Origin: Sphagnum compactum
Taxonomy: Eukaryota > Bryophyta > Sphagnopsida > Sphagnales
Reading direction: 5' to 3'
NCBI GenBank assembly: GCA_965153455.1
Contig: OZ234495.1
Location: 21,262,875 to 21,326,874, forward strand
DNA length: 64,000 nucleotides
Below are positions 11,988 to 23,609 of this stretch, piece after piece. The notes below the pieces were generated by a model that ran no database searches, was not told the origin of the DNA, and worked only from the letters and a program-made list of their open reading frames with translations. The stretch's first letter is position 1; every line of letters begins with the position of its first letter. The position numbers and the translations under genes were made by a program.

Positions 11988-12055
11988 AGATGAAATGTTT
12001 CTACCGTAAAAAACAAGGTCATCATAAAAAGATTGCAAAATTAGATTGGTGGATG
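11988..12055 (+). pseudogene. Degenerate gag zinc knuckle of the copia element
   Basis: Reads KMKCFYRKKQGHHKKIAKL. A copia CCHC knuckle would have Cys where R (fourth position of the motif) and A (last position) now stand; the first Cys, the Gly-His and the basic residues remain. This supports one continuous old gag from 10.5 to 12.05 kb interrupted by extra sequence. The region 12.1-13.0 kb, where protease and integrase should lie, has no motif I can defend. Confidence 0.6.
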
Positions 12056-13066
12056 AGTCTACAAATTTGAGAAGGTAAACAAATGTTGTTATCAACAACA
12101 TGTTGTCTGTTGTAACTTTGTTTATAAAAGAAGGCAAATATCATACTTGATGTATTCAATATCAAAAAATTGGGTGACTTGCAACTGGCCTTGCAACTTG
12201 GTTTTTGAATTACGATGACCATTTGCAATTAACGTATTTCAACGAATGTGAGTGCTATTGGACAAATCACATGAACATTCAATTAATTGATCAATTATTA
12301 ATTAATGATTTTTCCAATAATGAATTAACGTTCATTTGCTTAAATCTCTTTGAAGAAAAACTTTGTGAATTACAAATTATTTATTGAATAGAAGTCCTAT
12401 TACTATATTATAAGTAAAACACTAATAGAAATGTGGTTATGAATTTCACATAATATGTCATACTTATGTGTGTTTGGATGTGTGCCCATATTCTTTAAGA
12501 TAATAGATGTAAATTAAATTCTCACACAAAAAATGTACATTTTTAGGACATTTAAAAAAATCAAAAATTTATTGGACTTATGGGAAAATTTGACAAAAGA
12601 AGAATTATATGTAAAAATGTTATTTTTGAAGGAAATTATTTGAAATTAATATTGGATAAAAAAATTGTTAACGAAGATAAAGATAATGATGACTTATTAT
12701 TGGATCTTAGATTTTTCTAGATGCAACAATAGACTACTAACATTCCCATAATTCAAGTTTCTCAAAGAAGTGTATGAATGTTACCTCTTTCATTTGTTGC
12801 AATCACTCATCACCTTGCTCCAAGTTCACAAACATAAAATCAGCAAATTAATTCACAATTAATAGAATGTACCTCAAATATACAAAATCTTTGACTTCCT
12901 ATGCCCCAAACATTCAATAATGAAAAAAAAAATTGTCTTCACAAATTATTTTTAGATGAAGATATTCAACGAAAGTCACTTTTGCAAAAACTTTCATCAA
13001 AATTCAAAGGCAAATCATTGGTTTCCCCATTTCAAGCATGACCAAAAAGGAAAATTGTGCCTCCAC

Positions 13067-13401
13067 ATCACAAATTTATAGGCTTCATGGGTTCGTTCCA
13101 AATCCATGTGAAATCTATTATTTCATGGGTTCATATTATTTAAACACGAATGTTGTGCATTATTCAAACATGGAAGTTGTCATGTGCACAACTTTCATAT
13201 GTAAACAACACAAATAAACATACAACATTAGTGTATAAATAATATGAATCGGCATATAACATTCATGTCGAAATAATGTGCATGACATCAATGTTCAAAC
13301 AACACAAAGTGAATGACATTCATGTCTATTCCATACGAACCTATGAAAAGTAGATTTCACATGACTAATATTGTCAAATCGTGACCCATGAAATTTGTGA
13401 T
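13067..13401. mobile_element. Foldback/MITE-like inverted repeat nested in the copia element
   Basis: ATCACAAATTT at the left and AAATTTGTGAT at the right are exact inverted copies, and the arms continue to pair internally (CATGTGAAATCTA near 13107 against TAGATTTCACATG near 13352, and TTCATGGGTTC against GAACCTATGAA). The whole unit of about 335 bp is almost all arm. It interrupts the stretch between the knuckle and the RT, so it inserted after the copia element. Confidence 0.65.
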
Positions 13402-13913
13402 GCATCTCATTTAATTGAAACAATGGAGGGTAAAAAAATCACTCAATTTGATAAACATTGCCATTATGCACACACATTTGATTACCTTGTCACATGTGGG
13501 TATTTTCAAGTTCTTTGCCTTGATTTAACAATAATATTTTTCATTGGTCATGAAGTTGAACTTTATTTAAGTTTTATTTGTTTTAACTATTCAATATGAT
13601 TTGAAGATACATTAGTTAAATGTTAAATTTTTTTGAATGGTTATATTGAAGAAAAAACTTATATGGAAGTAGGCACCCAAGTGAGTGGACATTCCTTAAA
13701 ATTGCATTTTTGTATGTTTGAAAAATCACAAGGGAAAATAATAATATGGATTGTCATAATTTTTTTTGGAATATGTTCCATTAATTGCAAAGTTTACATG
13801 TTCAAAGCTTGACATAAATCAAAAATGTTTTTGCATGTTCAAAGAACTCAAACCTCGAGAATGGACAGTCCTTGTTTTTTTCAAATGTCCTTTTTTTCTA
13901 CCAAATGTGCACC

Positions 13914-14497
13914 ATTCCTTTTGAAAATTGGAGAGAATTTTAACATTGATGATTAGAAAGGCAAAAGGACTTAAACTTATGAATTTTTTTTTAATAACCC
14001 ATTTGAACACATTTGGTTCAAAAGTGTTTTTGACCCTAAAAATTATGGATTTTGAAAGTGTGGCTTTAACAAAAGTTCATATATATGTGATAAAGGGCAT
14101 GACTGCATAATATACATGATATAAAATCTATTTGTAGTCAAAATCTATTTATGTCTAAAATGCAGTGCTAAATGGGTATCTAAAATACAAAATTTTAAGT
14201 TATAAACCAATGCAAAAATGACACATGTCATATGCACCCCTAGTTCCTTTGACCGTGATTTCACCTAATGCATGTTTTCAACTTATAACAATTTATGTGG
14301 ATGGTTATGTGTTCATACACAACAATCCACACAATATTGTTAACCTTAAGACAATTTTGCTTCAAGAATTTGACATGACGAATGAAGGCCTAATCCATTA
14401 TTGTATTGGTAACCAAATTACATGTAATTTAGAACAAAAAAGTCACTTTTTTGTATCAAACAAAATACTTTCACACTTAAGTGTTACATTGGTATGA
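13914..14497 (+). pseudogene. copia reverse transcriptase remnant
   Basis: The open frame 14225-14497 reads ITIYVDGYVFIHNN, then LLQEFDMTNEGLIHYCIGNQI and FFVSNKILSHL. This matches the palm region of copia RT, where YVDD is followed by a helix, an EFEM-DLG-like phrase and an LG-I strand. The second catalytic Asp of YVDD is replaced by Gly. The weaker upstream segment 13928-14110 (LKIMDFESVALTKV) may be the preceding part of the thumb. RT would copy element RNA to DNA; this copy cannot be active. Confidence 0.8.
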
Positions 14498-14595
14498 CAT
14501 GGCCAATTGAAACTTAGACTACACACCCATGTAATTTATACTAAAATTAAAGAAAGCATATTGCCTTGAAACATAAGAAGGTAAAAAATAGATGT

Positions 14596-15270
14596 CAATT
14601 TATCCTTACCCAAAAGTAGTGGGAAGTTTCACGCATGCCATTATAAACAATTAGCCATATTTTGCCTATGTTGTTAATAGTTTTGTTCAATACATGCCTT
14701 ATCTAAGCTTTGTTCATTGGCAAATTATTAAGTTCATACTACACTACATTAAATGCATTCTACGTGTGTATGAGATACCAATGATGTGAAAGAGGCAATA
14801 TAAGGCATGGTTTTTCAAATGCAAATTGGGCATGTGATAAAAACATTAATTGAAATTTACTTTAAGATGTTTTATTTTTTGCGAATGGTGTTATAAATTG
14901 GGCAAATAAAAAACAAACCTATGTTGCATTCTCTAGCATTGAAAATGAATATATGGCATGATCAAAAGCAATTGTTAAAGTTATATGGCTTTGACAACTT
15001 TTTCAAGAAAATTGACATTTTATTCAAGTGCATCCCACAATACTATATTTCGAAAGTTAAAGTGTAATTACATTAAATATCATTATCAAAGCAAGCACAT
15101 GGACACACAATATCATTTCATTCGTGAGGTAATCTAAACAAAACATATTAACTAGAATGTGTTTCAATTGATGACATGCATGTTGATCACTAAATCTTTG
15201 TTGACAATTAAACATTATCATTGTTCACAAAAGTCTGGAATAACATTCATTTTAGACTCGATTTTTAATC
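14596..15270 (+). pseudogene. copia RNase H remnant
   Basis: Across two or more frames the copia RNase H signature is readable: YPKVVGSFTHAI near 14603, SNANWACDKN near 14817 (family: D-A-D-W-A-G-D), INWANKKQTYVAFSSIENEY near 14893-14955, then PTILYF and KHMDTQYHFIRE near 15096-15131, followed by a weak DIFTK-like tail. Stops and shifts interrupt it. This fixes the end of the pol frame at about 15.27 kb. Confidence 0.8.
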
Positions 15271-15924
15271 ATTTCCAACAATAGAGCCAAGTTCATCTAT
15301 GTCTTCACTTTCACTTGACACAACAAGAACTAGACAGATGCATTTTATTATCATCACATGCATCAAACTCTTATGGTTTATAGGAGAGGTTTTTTCAAAT
15401 TTTATAAAAAAATTCCTCCAAAATACAACCACAACTAGTAGTGTCAACAAAACTAAAAAAATTTAACCAAAATTATCTTGTGGAGTAAACCCATATCCAA
15501 ATTTCTCCCATGGGCCCACATCTACCATTTCATGGTTCAAGGTATGCTAGGCTTTACAATATGCAAAATGGACACAAAAAACCTTAATAAACATTTTTTA
15601 AAAAACATTTTTCTGGGAGTTTAATCACTATGAAAAAATATAGGGTTTTAAAATTGGGCTTGCAATTGGGTTTTCCAATTGCAATGGACACTTATAACTC
15701 ATGATATTTATACAACCTTGAGTGCTATCAAACAAGTTGTAGTAGTTGCAACATACATCCTATATTGTATACAATATCATATATACAATGCAACTCACAT
15801 GCAACTATATGCAACTTCTTTGCAACTAATCTCCACGTCATATTCCCACACACATTCCAATGTGGTGAACAAAATGCCAACATGGCATTTCATCCATTTG
15901 TTGACGAATGATGTATGTTAATAC

Positions 15925-16115
15925 CTTTTGCAATTTATTTATATCTATTTTACAACAAGCTTGACGAATATATTCCTATATTATTTCATTCATCCATTTG
16001 ATAAATGGATTCTAAATATTTTTATCTTTTGCAACTTATTTACAACTATTTTATAACTAGTCTAACGAATATATTCTTTAATTATTTCATTCATCCATTT
16101 GAGCAATGAATTTTG
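15925..16115. repeat. Tandem duplication, about 95-bp unit, two copies
   Basis: Both copies contain CTTTTGCAA, TATTTA-A-CTATTTTA, ACGAATATATTC and ATTATTTCATTCATCCATTTG in the same order, near 15925-16010 and 16026-16110. Confidence 0.75.
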
Positions 16116-16546
16116 TTCCTGTCATTTGCAACTAAAGATGAAATGAAAATAAAGGATTTAATGATTAATTTGTAATTAGGTGTTTAAATTTGGGTTTCAA
16201 AGCAATTGTATGGTAGCTGATTTTATTAGTACTAAACAAATAAATTGTAAGTTACAATGCAATTATCTAGACTTCACACAACCATTATCATGTTATCCTA
16301 ATTATAATAGATAATGTTGAATTGCATTAAACATCATTATTTATAAACATGAAATAGATTTGAAATTTTAAATACATTTACATTCCATGTTGAAGAATAC
16401 ATTATAAAAAAATTAAAAAATGTGTCTATCAAAAGATAATTTAATTATGAATCTAAATATAGTGCCCAAATTATATATCAAACATTTTCCTTTATCTAAA
16501 CAAAAGGTCGGATTATAAAAATGATGACCCACAAAAGTGTCATTTA

Positions 16547-16604
16547 AAACATAGTGTTTTAAATGACAATATTATCAAATATTGTCATTTAAAACACTAT
16601 GTTT
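16547..16604. repeat. Perfect 27-bp inverted repeat with 4-base loop
   Basis: Arms 16547-16573 and 16578-16604 are exact reverse complements around the loop ATCA. The arm begins AAACATAGTGTTTTAAATGA. A further fragment GTCATTTAAAACA lies just upstream at 16539-16551. The perfect pairing contrasts with the heavily mutated host element, so the hairpin is young or was made by recent replication slippage. Confidence 0.9.
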
Positions 16605-17029
16605 CATAAATGAATGTTTTCTTCTATTTTTGTTGAAATGGAGCTTGAGCCATGTAATTCCTTGAATGCACCTTTTCTGTTTGAAATCTGCCATGTTATG
16701 ATATTTAATTCCACATGTGAATGAAATCAATAGCATATCATAACATTGTAATGTTAAAAATATGTAGATAATCCCTTCAATTTGAATAAAATTAATTTAC
16801 AACTATACTGCCATTAACATGCAAGTTATTTGTCACTAAAATGTTATGTATAAAACATTGATACAAACTAAACTATAATTTGTACACTTGCAAATAGAAT
16901 AAAATATTATGCTTACAATTAAGTAAATTGAATTATAATTTTAGGTACTTTTGAAAAAATCTTACTTTACATACATAATTTTGATGTTGATGGATTGAAA
17001 CATAATGAAAGTTTGGCCCTATAACATAA

Positions 17030-17510
17030 AAGCAACAAAAGTAAAAACTTTCAAGATCCAAAAGTAAGAGTAAAAACTTTCAACATCTAAAACCAAAAGT
17101 AAGAACTTTGAATATCAAAGAGTAAAATCAATAACCTTTAACATCAAAAAACGAAAGTAAAAACTTTCAACATCTAAAAGTATGGGCAAGAACCTTCAAC
17201 ATTCAAAAGAAATAACAAAAACCTTCAACATTCAAAAGCAAGAACAAGAACCTTCAACCTTTCTAAAAGCAAAAACAAGAACCTTTAACCTTCAAAAGCA
17301 AAACAAAAGCCTTGAACCTATTTGAGAGCAAGAATAAGAACCTTCAACTTCTCGAAAAATAAAAAGAAGAACCTTCAACTTCTTGAAAAATAAAAAGAAG
17401 AACCTTCAACCTTTAATAGAAAAAATAAAAACATTTAACCTTTCAAAAAGCATGAACAAAAACCTTCAACCTCCAAAATAAAAAACAAAAACCTTCAATC
17501 TCTAAATTAT
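17030..17510. repeat. Minisatellite built on AACCTTCAAC / AAAAGCAAGAACAAG
   Basis: About fourteen degenerate units of roughly 30-38 bp, each with ACCTTCAAC or ACTTTCAAC followed by an A-rich AAAAGCAAGAACAAGA-like stretch. Units in the right half are more uniform. Spacers vary in sequence along with the units, so this is a minisatellite. Confidence 0.85.
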
Positions 17511-18764
17511 TTAAATAAATAATTATAACAACCTTTTAGTTTTGGTTCTAAATTAAATAAACAAAAATAATCTTAGTTATAACACATGATATGAAAATTG
17601 CATCACCAAAAGATTAGGAAACACACAAAATGTTTGAATAGAGAGATTTTAAAAAAAAAGTTCATTTTGTATTTCTTGACTATAAGCATAAGCACATGAA
17701 GGTTGTTGATGCATTGGGGCAAATTTGTTGATATATTGCCATGTGTCACTTGTTTAAAGGTTTCCCACCCGAATTTCAGATTTTTAAATTTCAAATTTTA
17801 AGTTGAAATGTAGTTGCATACTAGTTGCAAACAAGTTGAAATGTCATATATATTAAGCGATGGAAATCTATACATGTAACATGATCGTATGTGTTATTCA
17901 AGGCTATACATTTGTTGCAAAATAGTGGTTGATTAGTAACTTAATTTATCCTAGTTGTGATGTAGTTGTCACATGCGATTAAAGTGTAATTTGTCAACAA
18001 AGTCAAACATGGTTGACTACAATCGTATATACAATGCGTACATTGTATTGTATAAATATACATCTTGCAATTATAATACAACTCCTTGATTTTCTGATGT
18101 GATATTTTATTTATTTATTTGTCATATTTTCATGGGATAGTTACAATGTAGTTGTATATTGATTGTTTTGGAGCTTTAGTTGTAAGGTAGTCAAGTTGTT
18201 GTGGACATAATTTCTCATAGTGAATCTCGCTTTTGTCTACCAAATATACACAATTTTGAGTTTCAAAATGAGTCTCCAGAATGGCCAACCATGGATTTTA
18301 ACCATGAGGTTTGAAACCTCAAGTCCATAAACTCCTTGGTTACACCAAAAATTATCCAATATTCCAAGATGCAAATGTCATTGCAAGAAAAATAATCAAG
18401 TGTAATTTTTATTTCAGGATGTGTGATTGTGGGAGCAACTTCAAAGCAAAAATCAAAAGAAAAGAAATGAATGTTGCCTTCCAAAATACATGTTGATTTT
18501 AGCCACAACAATTCAAATGCACAAAAACCACAAGTTTGAAAATCAAAGAGTTGACAAACATGGTAAACAAACTAAAATTTCAAGTATATGAAATGGTGTC
18601 CATGTTGAAATCAATATCATTGCATCTACTTTTTGTGGGAGGAGACAACGTCAACAAAAAAGAATCTTATGAAGTCCAAAGACTAACATACCCTAGTTTC
18701 TCATAAATGAATATATATTTTGTTTATGAATCGATTGGATGTACATACTAATCAACTAGTGGGA

Positions 18765-18985
18765 GTAAATGGACATTATATGTATACTATATGTAGTTTT
18801 TAATATGTGCATTATATTGCTGAGTTAAAAGGTAATTAAATACATAGTGACAAAGAGTGTCAAACACTTCATATTTATTGTTGAGCTTTTTAAGTGTTAT
18901 TTTTCTTCTGATGATCATCTTTTTATTCTAGTAACAATGTCTCTCTCCATGTTTTAGTGAGTGTATTCAATATGTATTTCCATGA
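18765..18985 (+). repeat. 3' LTR of the copia element
   Basis: Partner of 10190-10414. A purine-rich stretch, AGTGGGAG (18758-18765), directly precedes it and is the likely polypurine tract. It ends near TTCCATGA, which corresponds to TTTTCATCA in the other LTR. Confidence 0.8.
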
Positions 18986-19250
18986 CGTTGTTGTTGTTTT
19001 GAACCTTGAAGAAAGAAAATAAGAAAAATAAATGTAATATTGCATATGTTATTATGTGTTGTGTTCATTTATTTGTTTACAATGTTTTGTATGGTTTTAC
19101 ATGGTGTGTAAAACCATATAAATGTGCATTTTTTTGTGTGGTTTACACTTACATGGATGTAAATGAAAATTATGCACTTATATTTGAAACATATATATTG
19201 TTTATATATAGTTGCACTTACTTGACATGTATATCAGAAATTGTATAATA

Positions 19251-19496
19251 CAAACCTTATCATGATGAAAACATTTAGTGTTAGTATACCCTTATTTGAT
19301 GGGTGTTGAAAAACAATGCCATCATTTTAGGACATATCAAAAAATATATACCCACATAACTAATGTTGTGTAAGTATACCAATGTTGTGCCTGTATATAT
19401 ATTTTGATATATCTTCAAGTAATGGTAATTTTTTTAATGCATTTATCCATCAAATAAAGGTACATTAACATTAAATTTTTTCATCATGATAGGTTC
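19251..19496. mobile_element. Long-arm MITE (hairpin element), about 246 bp
   Basis: The left arm starts CAAACCTTATCATGATGAAA and the right arm ends TTTCATCATGATAGGTT. Pairing extends through CCCTTATTTGATGG / CCATCAAATAAAGG and ATATCAAAAAATATATA / TATATATTTTGATATAT, so nearly the whole element is arm with a small centre near 19350-19395. TA dinucleotides flank both ends, compatible with a TA-inserting family. There is no coding content. Sequence 18986-19250 and 19497-20410 is AT-rich and unassigned. Confidence 0.75.
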
Positions 19497-20417
19497 TAAT
19501 TATATAGAAATTTGTTATAAACCAAACAAAAAAACAAAAAAATTAAAAATCATTTAATACTTTGGCTACTTGCTAAACCTATGATAAAAATTTGGTGATT
19601 TGAATGTTTTTCTGAATTTTGTTGAATTAAGGCCATTTTTTCACAATTTTTTTTTCAAAATCTTATATCCAAGCCTAACAAATGCAAAAATTCCTCCAAA
19701 AAACAATAATGTTTTAATGTTCACATTTTTTTGGGAAAGGTCAAAAACTTTTGTCAATTTGTTATGCAAAGTTATCCATTAAGAATTTTCCCCCATTACA
19801 TTGAAATGCAAAATGAAAAGTAAGTTGTCAAAAAAAAAAAGAAACCTTAGCAAAAATATACTAGCAAAGAAAATTGTCTAAAAGTTCAATTTTAAAATAA
19901 TGTTCCATTGAAGACTACATTTTCAAATATCCACCACAATAAAATATTTTCAAATTTGCATCATGATTTGGTTTCATGAGGAAATTTTATACCATTACTT
20001 TCATTTGAATGTGGAATTCATAAAATCTAACATTTAGACAAATGATAAATAGTCGTATCAAAGTTGGCAATTAATGAATCAAGAATGAAAGTTGGTTGGC
20101 ATAAAAGGATGTGAAGAGAAAGGAAGAACTAGACTTGGTTTACTTCAATTGCCTTTATGAAATATGACCAAAAAAAAACCTAGATTAATGATTAATCGAG
20201 TGGTTCATTTTGAATGGCTACATGTAGGATTAATGAATTACTTAATGCCATTTAAAAAAAAATTGGCTTTTATTTTGGAAAAAATTGACAAAAAATTTGA
20301 CTTTCAAACTATAAAGTGTTACTTGCAAAACTCTTAAACAAAAAGGTAAAATGCAATTTTTAACCACTAATGCTCAAATTATGTTTAGTGATGGATTACT
20401 TCACTAAACATATGCTC

Positions 20418-20463
20418 AAATTGTAAGTCATGAATCCCATCAATTGTAAGTCATGAATCCCAT
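20418..20463. repeat. 22-bp direct tandem duplication
   Basis: AATTGTAAGTCATGAATCCC followed by AT occurs twice with one or two bases between the copies. It marks the left edge of a region of higher GC and single-copy character that holds the synthetase pseudogene. Confidence 0.85.
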
Positions 20464-20978
20464 GCAACTGCAATGATCGTATTGAAGTAAGGAAGTGAAA
20501 GGTGTGCATGTCTAGAAGCTGACAATTGGGGATTGAGCATGTCAGGTGATGCCATACAATACTGGTTGCAAAACAGAGCTGTCCAATTTTGAGTCGGGTT
20601 TGATCTACAAGGTGTGTGCTAACTTGGAACCTAGCTCTGCTTTTTTTCTTTCTCCATGTTCCATTGCAGAGTGATACATCCAAAGGGATCAGTTGTTTTC
20701 TCCCACCAAAGTCAGAATGTTCAATTGAGGCTTTGGTAAAGGTGCCTAGCATGTTTCTTGGTCCTTCCTAACTGTGCACATGAAGATCCTGCAGTTATAT
20801 ACTGGGATTTCAGGATTTGCCTACTGGGATTTCCACAGGATATATATCTATAGAGTGCTACTGAGAATGTGATATTGTTCAACAGTCAGATGCTGATTGA
20901 GTAAATCCACAATCCAAGCATCTCATGGAAGACTTCAAATTCTGGTTCTCTGATAGGCTGGGATATGTGTGGTGACAG

Positions 20979-22005
20979 GATGTTTCAGATCCGGCAGTGA
21001 TGGTGGCTTTTCCATTACTTGAGGAGGTCGATGGAGCTTAATGGTGGCCTGGACCACCACTCCCTGGACACTTCCAAGCAATCTGTGTCTCTGTGTCAAT
21101 GCCAATCTTACTTTTACTAAGGTTGGACTAGTTTCATGTATGTCCTTTAGACAATTGTAGGACCAGTACTTCTGCTGTATTTTGATGTTGAGCCAAACCT
21201 TCATCCTGCTTGGTTGCAGCAAGAAAAGAGTATTTCAAGCTGTTTGGGTGAATGATCTGAAGTATTGACTAGGGACCTGGTAGGCTCTTAGTAAGATGTG
21301 CACAAGGTTTTAGGTTTCACAGGCACGCTTCTGTATTTATGCATTCTGAGCACAGTTTCATGTTCAGTCTCCTTGGCAGTAGGCAGGTGAAAGACCTTTC
21401 ATTGTCTGTGGTTGCATGCAGGTCAGGCAAAGAGAAACAGGCATGGTTTTCATTGTAGCTGAGTCTCGGTTGTCACAACTTCCAACCATCAAGGAAAAGG
21501 TTGACACAAACACAAAAGTGAAAGGAGAATAAACTAATTTCAGTGCACCCAAGAAAAAGTCAGCATCCAAGGGTACATTGAAAAAGGGAGAGAATGAGAA
21601 ATCAGCTCCACCAAGCTACCTCATATGAGGTCATTGGACAGTACAAGGGTAGTGACTTAGTTGGGAAGAAGTGAGTTACAACTTGCAACCGGCTTAGTGC
21701 TTTTTTTTGCTTCCACACCAGGGACCTTAGAATGCTGACAATTCTCTCTTCTTCCACCATGTGCTTGATCAACTTCTTTGGATTAAAATGAAAGCATAAC
21801 ATTCAATCTGGTGATGCTGGGTTGTTGGGAAAACATGCAGGTACAAACCTTTGTTTGATTATTTTGCTGCTCTTTCAACTGTGGCATTTAAGGTCGTAGC
21901 AGATGATTATGTGACCGATGATAGTGGTACCGGGGTAGTGCATTGTGCACCTGCATTTGGGGAGGATGATTACCGGGTGTGTTTGCTGAGTGACATCATT
22001 CAAAA
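20979..22005 (+). pseudogene. Isoleucyl-tRNA synthetase pseudogene, editing-domain exons
   Basis: Cytosolic IleRS charges tRNA-Ile and edits misacylated valine. Three exons are readable. 20979-21121 gives DVSDPAVMVAFPLL then AWTTTPWTLPSNL; a base is missing near 21039, so the frame jumps. 21422-21670 gives GMVFIVAESRLSQLP, an in-frame TAA at 21530, and after another shift near 21615 SYEVIGQYKGSDLVGK. 21841-22005 gives PLFDYF, then [20 protein letters not shown] and EDDYRVCL, a hallmark of the editing site. Most exon ends still have AG/GT splice sites and the phases join (AA|G across the 21671-21840 intron). The upstream exons with the HIGH motif are absent. Confidence 0.9.
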
Positions 22006-22296
22006 GGTATCTGCCTCCTCTGTCTTGCTTTACATCGTGCTATTTGAGGTGCTACTGTCATTTCTTCATGTCTGTATGGAATTTCTTCAACTTCTAGTGG
22101 AAATTCTTTTTGAAGTGTCAACCTGCCCTACGAAGAAGTGGAGAATATCCTTGTTGTTTGAAGAGACTACATATGTCCATGGACCATGCATTTCTTTTGC
22201 CATCCATCTATCCAGTCATGGTGAAATGAAGACTTTAGTAAGGTGGTGGATCAAACCTGTACCAGCTCCGATTGGTCACTGGGATAAAGCGTGCAG

Positions 22297-23078
22297 GGTC
22301 CCCAACCTACCTCCAGTGGATAGTGATGGCCACTTCACTGAGGAGGTCTCTGATTTCAAAGGTCGCTAATGTAAAGGAAGCAGACAAGGATATCATAACT
22401 GCTATCAAGGTATACTTCATGTGATTTACTGATGAAATGTGGGTAGGTGGCCCTGAGATACTTGTCTTATCTAGATTTTAAGGTTTATGAGGGTGCAGCT
22501 CTAATGATGAGGCAACTGAATGTAAAGAGATGTAAGGATTGGTGCAGACTGTACTTAGCCTAAACTTTCATGTGTGAATTCTTCTGGAAGGTGATTGATT
22601 TGTGGAATTGGGTGTAGGCAATGGGCGGGCTGGTAAATGCAGGAAGCATTATGCATTCATATCCCTTCTGTTGGCATTCAGACACACCTCTTATATACAA
22701 GGTCGTCCCTAGCTGGTAAATCTCACTCCTGCTTCCTATGTACATTGTGTGCAAGTCTGAAATGAATGTCATGTATTTGATGATGCAAAATAGGTGAAGC
22801 TAGGATCTCACAGCCTTCTGCAACTCAGGCATGTGGTTGAGGAAATCAGACTGCTGTCAATATGTAATGGATTCATAGGTGGGTAGGGTCATCTCACTCA
22901 TTCATGAATCCTAGTCTCTCATTGATTTCTTGGAAAGTTTCATTTGGGGACAGATTGATCTTTGATGATTGAGCTTGCTGGCAAGTGCTTTTTATGAAGG
23001 TATGTTGCAGTTGAGCAGATCAAGGATAAGCTGGTGAAGAACAACAAGAAAACCTATTGGGTTCCTGATTCTGTTAAG
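22297..23078 (+). pseudogene. Isoleucyl-tRNA synthetase pseudogene, middle exons
   Basis: Exon 22297-22409 reads [17 protein letters not shown], then hits a TAA at about 22368 created by one extra A; the next frame continues VKEADKDIITAIK. Exon from about 22616 to 22715 reads [17 protein letters not shown] and VVPSW, its last codon split by the donor. Exon 23000-23078 completes it with YVAVEQIKDK and NNKKTYWVPDSVK. The order and intron phases equal those of a normal plant IleRS gene, so this is a copied genomic segment and not a processed retrocopy. The HSYPFCWR-D-P phrase is strongly conserved in eukaryotic IleRS. Confidence 0.9.
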
Positions 23079-23609
23079 GTCTGCTGTTTGGGTCTCTCAC
23101 TTACATGAAGCATTATTGTAGAAACTTTTGATTTCTCGGGCATTTGGGATATATGTTTTCATGAGTCTTTCTTTTGAGTTATAGATTATTGATTCTACCT
23201 GCTTACTGGGGCATGGAGTGAGGAAGAGGGTGATCAAGTATTGTTTGTGATTCTGTTGGAAAACCCAAATTCTGATTTATCCTCCTAAAAAGAAACCTTC
23301 TTCTGATAAATGCTTATGAATTCATGCCTCTCTGACTCACAATTTCACAGTTATCAATTGCTGAGAATAGCTTTCTGCTTCCAAAATGACAGCTTGCTGT
23401 TGGATGGAATGGTGCTGTGAGTTCTAATCTGTTAGCTAGTTTGGCCTTGTGAGGAAGAGGCGCAAAAAGACAAATGTTAAGGAACACATCAAAAGAAGGG
23501 AAGGGATTGTGTTATTGGTTTTGTCATGTGGTCTTTGCGATCAACTTCTATTGACCTTCATTCAATCCAGAAAAAAAGACTGAGTCAATCCTGAATTTGT
23601 GGATGACAG

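Larger units (their letters stand above)
15271..18764. other. Non-coding 3' region of the copia element
   Basis: About 3.5 kb between RNase H and the 3' LTR, much longer than in a compact copia element. It contains a tandem duplication, a perfect hairpin and a 34-bp-class minisatellite (listed separately) and otherwise AT-rich sequence with recurrent GCAACT/TTGCAA words. I see no conserved protein; insertions after integration probably lengthened it. Confidence 0.5.
10190..18985 (+). mobile_element. Degenerate Ty1/copia LTR retrotransposon, 8.8 kb
   Basis: Two related LTRs of about 220 bp bound the element (10190-10414 and 18765-18985). The primer site TGGTATCAAAGC follows the first LTR directly and matches the 3' end of initiator tRNA-Met, as is standard for plant copia elements. 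In order on the plus strand come a gag UBN2-like segment, a mutated zinc knuckle, RT and RNase H, the gag-RT-RNase H order of copia. Protease and integrase are not recognisable. The frame is broken many times. About 3.5 kb of non-coding, repeat-rich DNA separates RNase H from the 3' LTR. Flanking 5-bp target duplications are not evident, which fits great age. Confidence 0.85.

Noticed and set aside
17030-17510. Regular repeat array considered as CRISPR-like
   Set aside because: Units vary together with their spacers, unit length drifts, and the setting is a plant retrotransposon; this is a minisatellite.
20396-20752. 118-codon minus-strand frame
   Set aside because: Includes the 22-bp tandem duplication and matches no family; strand opposite to the synthetase exons.
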